Shown here: positions 4,740 to 5,299 of the stretch, piece after piece | Layout of the letters: each line of letters starts with the position of its first letter | Numbering within the stretch: the first letter of the stretch is position 1 | DNA from: Rhodospirillales bacterium | Lineage (GTDB): Bacteria > Pseudomonadota > Alphaproteobacteria > Rhodospirillales > Casp-alpha2 | NCBI GenBank assembly: GCA_028282185.1 | Contig: JANQIJ010000002.1 | Span: 1 to 5,299 of the forward strand | Direction of reading: 5' to 3' | Length of the DNA stretch: 5,299 nt | Notes under the pieces: model-generated | The model's database searches: none | What the model was told of the DNA's origin: nothing | What the model saw: the letters and a program-made list of their open reading frames with translations, nothing else | Program-made: the position numbers and the translations under genes

Positions 4740-5299
4740 GTGGCGGACTTGCTGTTGTTCCACGCCTGGGCGTCCAGCGCGTCCCGCAAGGTGCGGCTCT
4801 GCCTGGCGGAGAAAGGCCTGCCTTACGAAGGCCGGGTCGTCGATCTGAACAAGTTCGAACACCATGCCGACTGGTACAAGAAGCTGAACCCGTCGGGCAT
4901 CGTGCCGGCCTTGATGGTCGACGGGCGCCCGCTGGTCGAAAGCAACTTCATCAACGAATACCTGGACGAGGCCCACCCCGATCCGCCGTTGCGGCCAAAC
5001 GACCCGTTGTCGCTGCACGATATGCGGGTCTGGGCCAAGTACATCGACGATACCTGCCTGCCGGCGATCCAGAAGCACAACTGGATGGCCCATTTCCATC
5101 CCATGGCGCGGGAATGGTCGGACGCGGAACTGGCACGCCGCCTGGCCGCGATTCCCACCGCGAACCGGCGTCATGTCTGGTATCGCATGGCCCGCGATCC
5201 CTATTCGGCCGGGGAACTGGAAGACGCGCTGAACATCCTGCGCGACATGGCCGACCGGATCGAGGCCCGGGTCGGGGCCACGGGCTTCGTCACCGGTTC
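4740..5299 (+). CDS. Glutathione S-transferase, LigF/beta-etherase-like (partial, cut by the right edge)
   Basis: The first 186 residues of a second GST are visible, unlike the one at 3546. They begin LLLFHAWASSASRKVRLCLAEKG. Residues 38-58 read KFEHHADWYKKLNPSGIVPAL, close to what I recall of LigF, the glutathione-dependent beta-aryl-ether cleaving enzyme of Sphingobium. The cis-proline is P56, and E67-S68 is the glutathione-binding pair. S12 or S13 is the candidate catalytic serine. LRPNDPLSLHDMRVWAKYIDD (84-104) opens the helical domain and again recalls LigF. GTG 4740 is chosen as start because it places the first strand correctly; no in-frame ATG lies nearby, the next option is TTG 4749, and no good Shine-Dalgarno site is seen. 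It is 38 bp after the CBS gene. The family is secure; actual etherase activity is unproven, as many LigF-like proteins have unknown substrates. Confidence 0.88.
   Translation, partial: MADLLLFHAWASSASRKVRLCLAEKGLPYEGRVVDLNKFEHHADWYKKLNPSGIVPALMVDGRPLVESNFINEYLDEAHPDPPLRPNDPLSLHDMRVWAKYIDDTCLPAIQKHNWMAHFHPMAREWSDAELARRLAAIPTANRRHVWYRMARDPYSAGELEDALNILRDMADRIEARVGATGFVTG

Noticed and set aside
4734..5174. Minus-strand open frame at the right edge
   Set aside because: The plus strand encodes a clear LigF-like transferase here; the antisense product is a shadow.
1..5299. Mobile element, phage, CRISPR array, toxin-antitoxin or RNA gene
   Set aside because: No transposase or integrase motif, terminal inverted repeats, spaced repeat array or tRNA/rRNA-like stretch was found on reading both strands.

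Overview
The window is GC-rich, and its gene content and codon use suggest an alphaproteobacterium, perhaps a Rhodospirillales-like chromosome. This is inferred from the GC-ending codons, the stand-alone CBS-pair protein, the LigF-like glutathione transferase and weak or absent Shine-Dalgarno sites. I see no transposase, integrase, phage gene, tRNA, rRNA or CRISPR array. It reads as ordinary chromosomal sequence carrying a compact metalloid-resistance pair.

Layout. (1) At 1-267 (-) is the N-terminal part of a short-chain dehydrogenase/reductase that runs off the left edge. It is divergent, across an AT-rich 90-bp gap, from a cupin-fold protein with a three-histidine metal site at 358-861 (+). 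(2) At 977-1207 (-) is a 76-residue protein of unknown function. It is followed by a 185-bp gap holding a perfect tandem 12-bp duplication and a GC-rich hairpin. (3) An arsR-arsP-type operon is read on the minus strand. The ArsR/SmtB repressor (2497-2826) is followed 51 bp later by an eight-to-ten-helix YraQ/ArsP-family permease (1393-2445). An AT-rich 22-bp inverted repeat just upstream of the repressor is the likely operator. (4) At 2988-3497 (-) is a small, probably exported ankyrin-repeat protein. It is divergent, over only 48 bp, from a glutathione S-transferase at 3546-4169 (+). The transferase has no Shine-Dalgarno site but has a well-spaced promoter that would place the transcript start on its ATG. 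(5) A two-CBS-domain protein lies at 4264-4701 (+), followed 38 bp later by a second, LigF/beta-etherase-like glutathione S-transferase (from 4740, +) cut by the right edge.

How it fits together. The clearest functional unit is the repressor-permease pair. The repressor carries a vicinal Cys pair (C91, C92) with C73, C99 and C104. The permease has a Cys-x-Cys membrane motif and a CCxxxC loop. That combination suggests sensing and efflux of trivalent (organo)arsenicals or a similar soft metalloid. Two glutathione transferases are nearby, but they lie on the opposite strand with their own signals, so a joint role in thiol or metalloid chemistry is only speculation. I did not find a clearly undescribed system. 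The most useful leads are the cysteine pattern of ArsR/ArsP, the putative leaderless transferase gene and the unidentified 76-residue protein.
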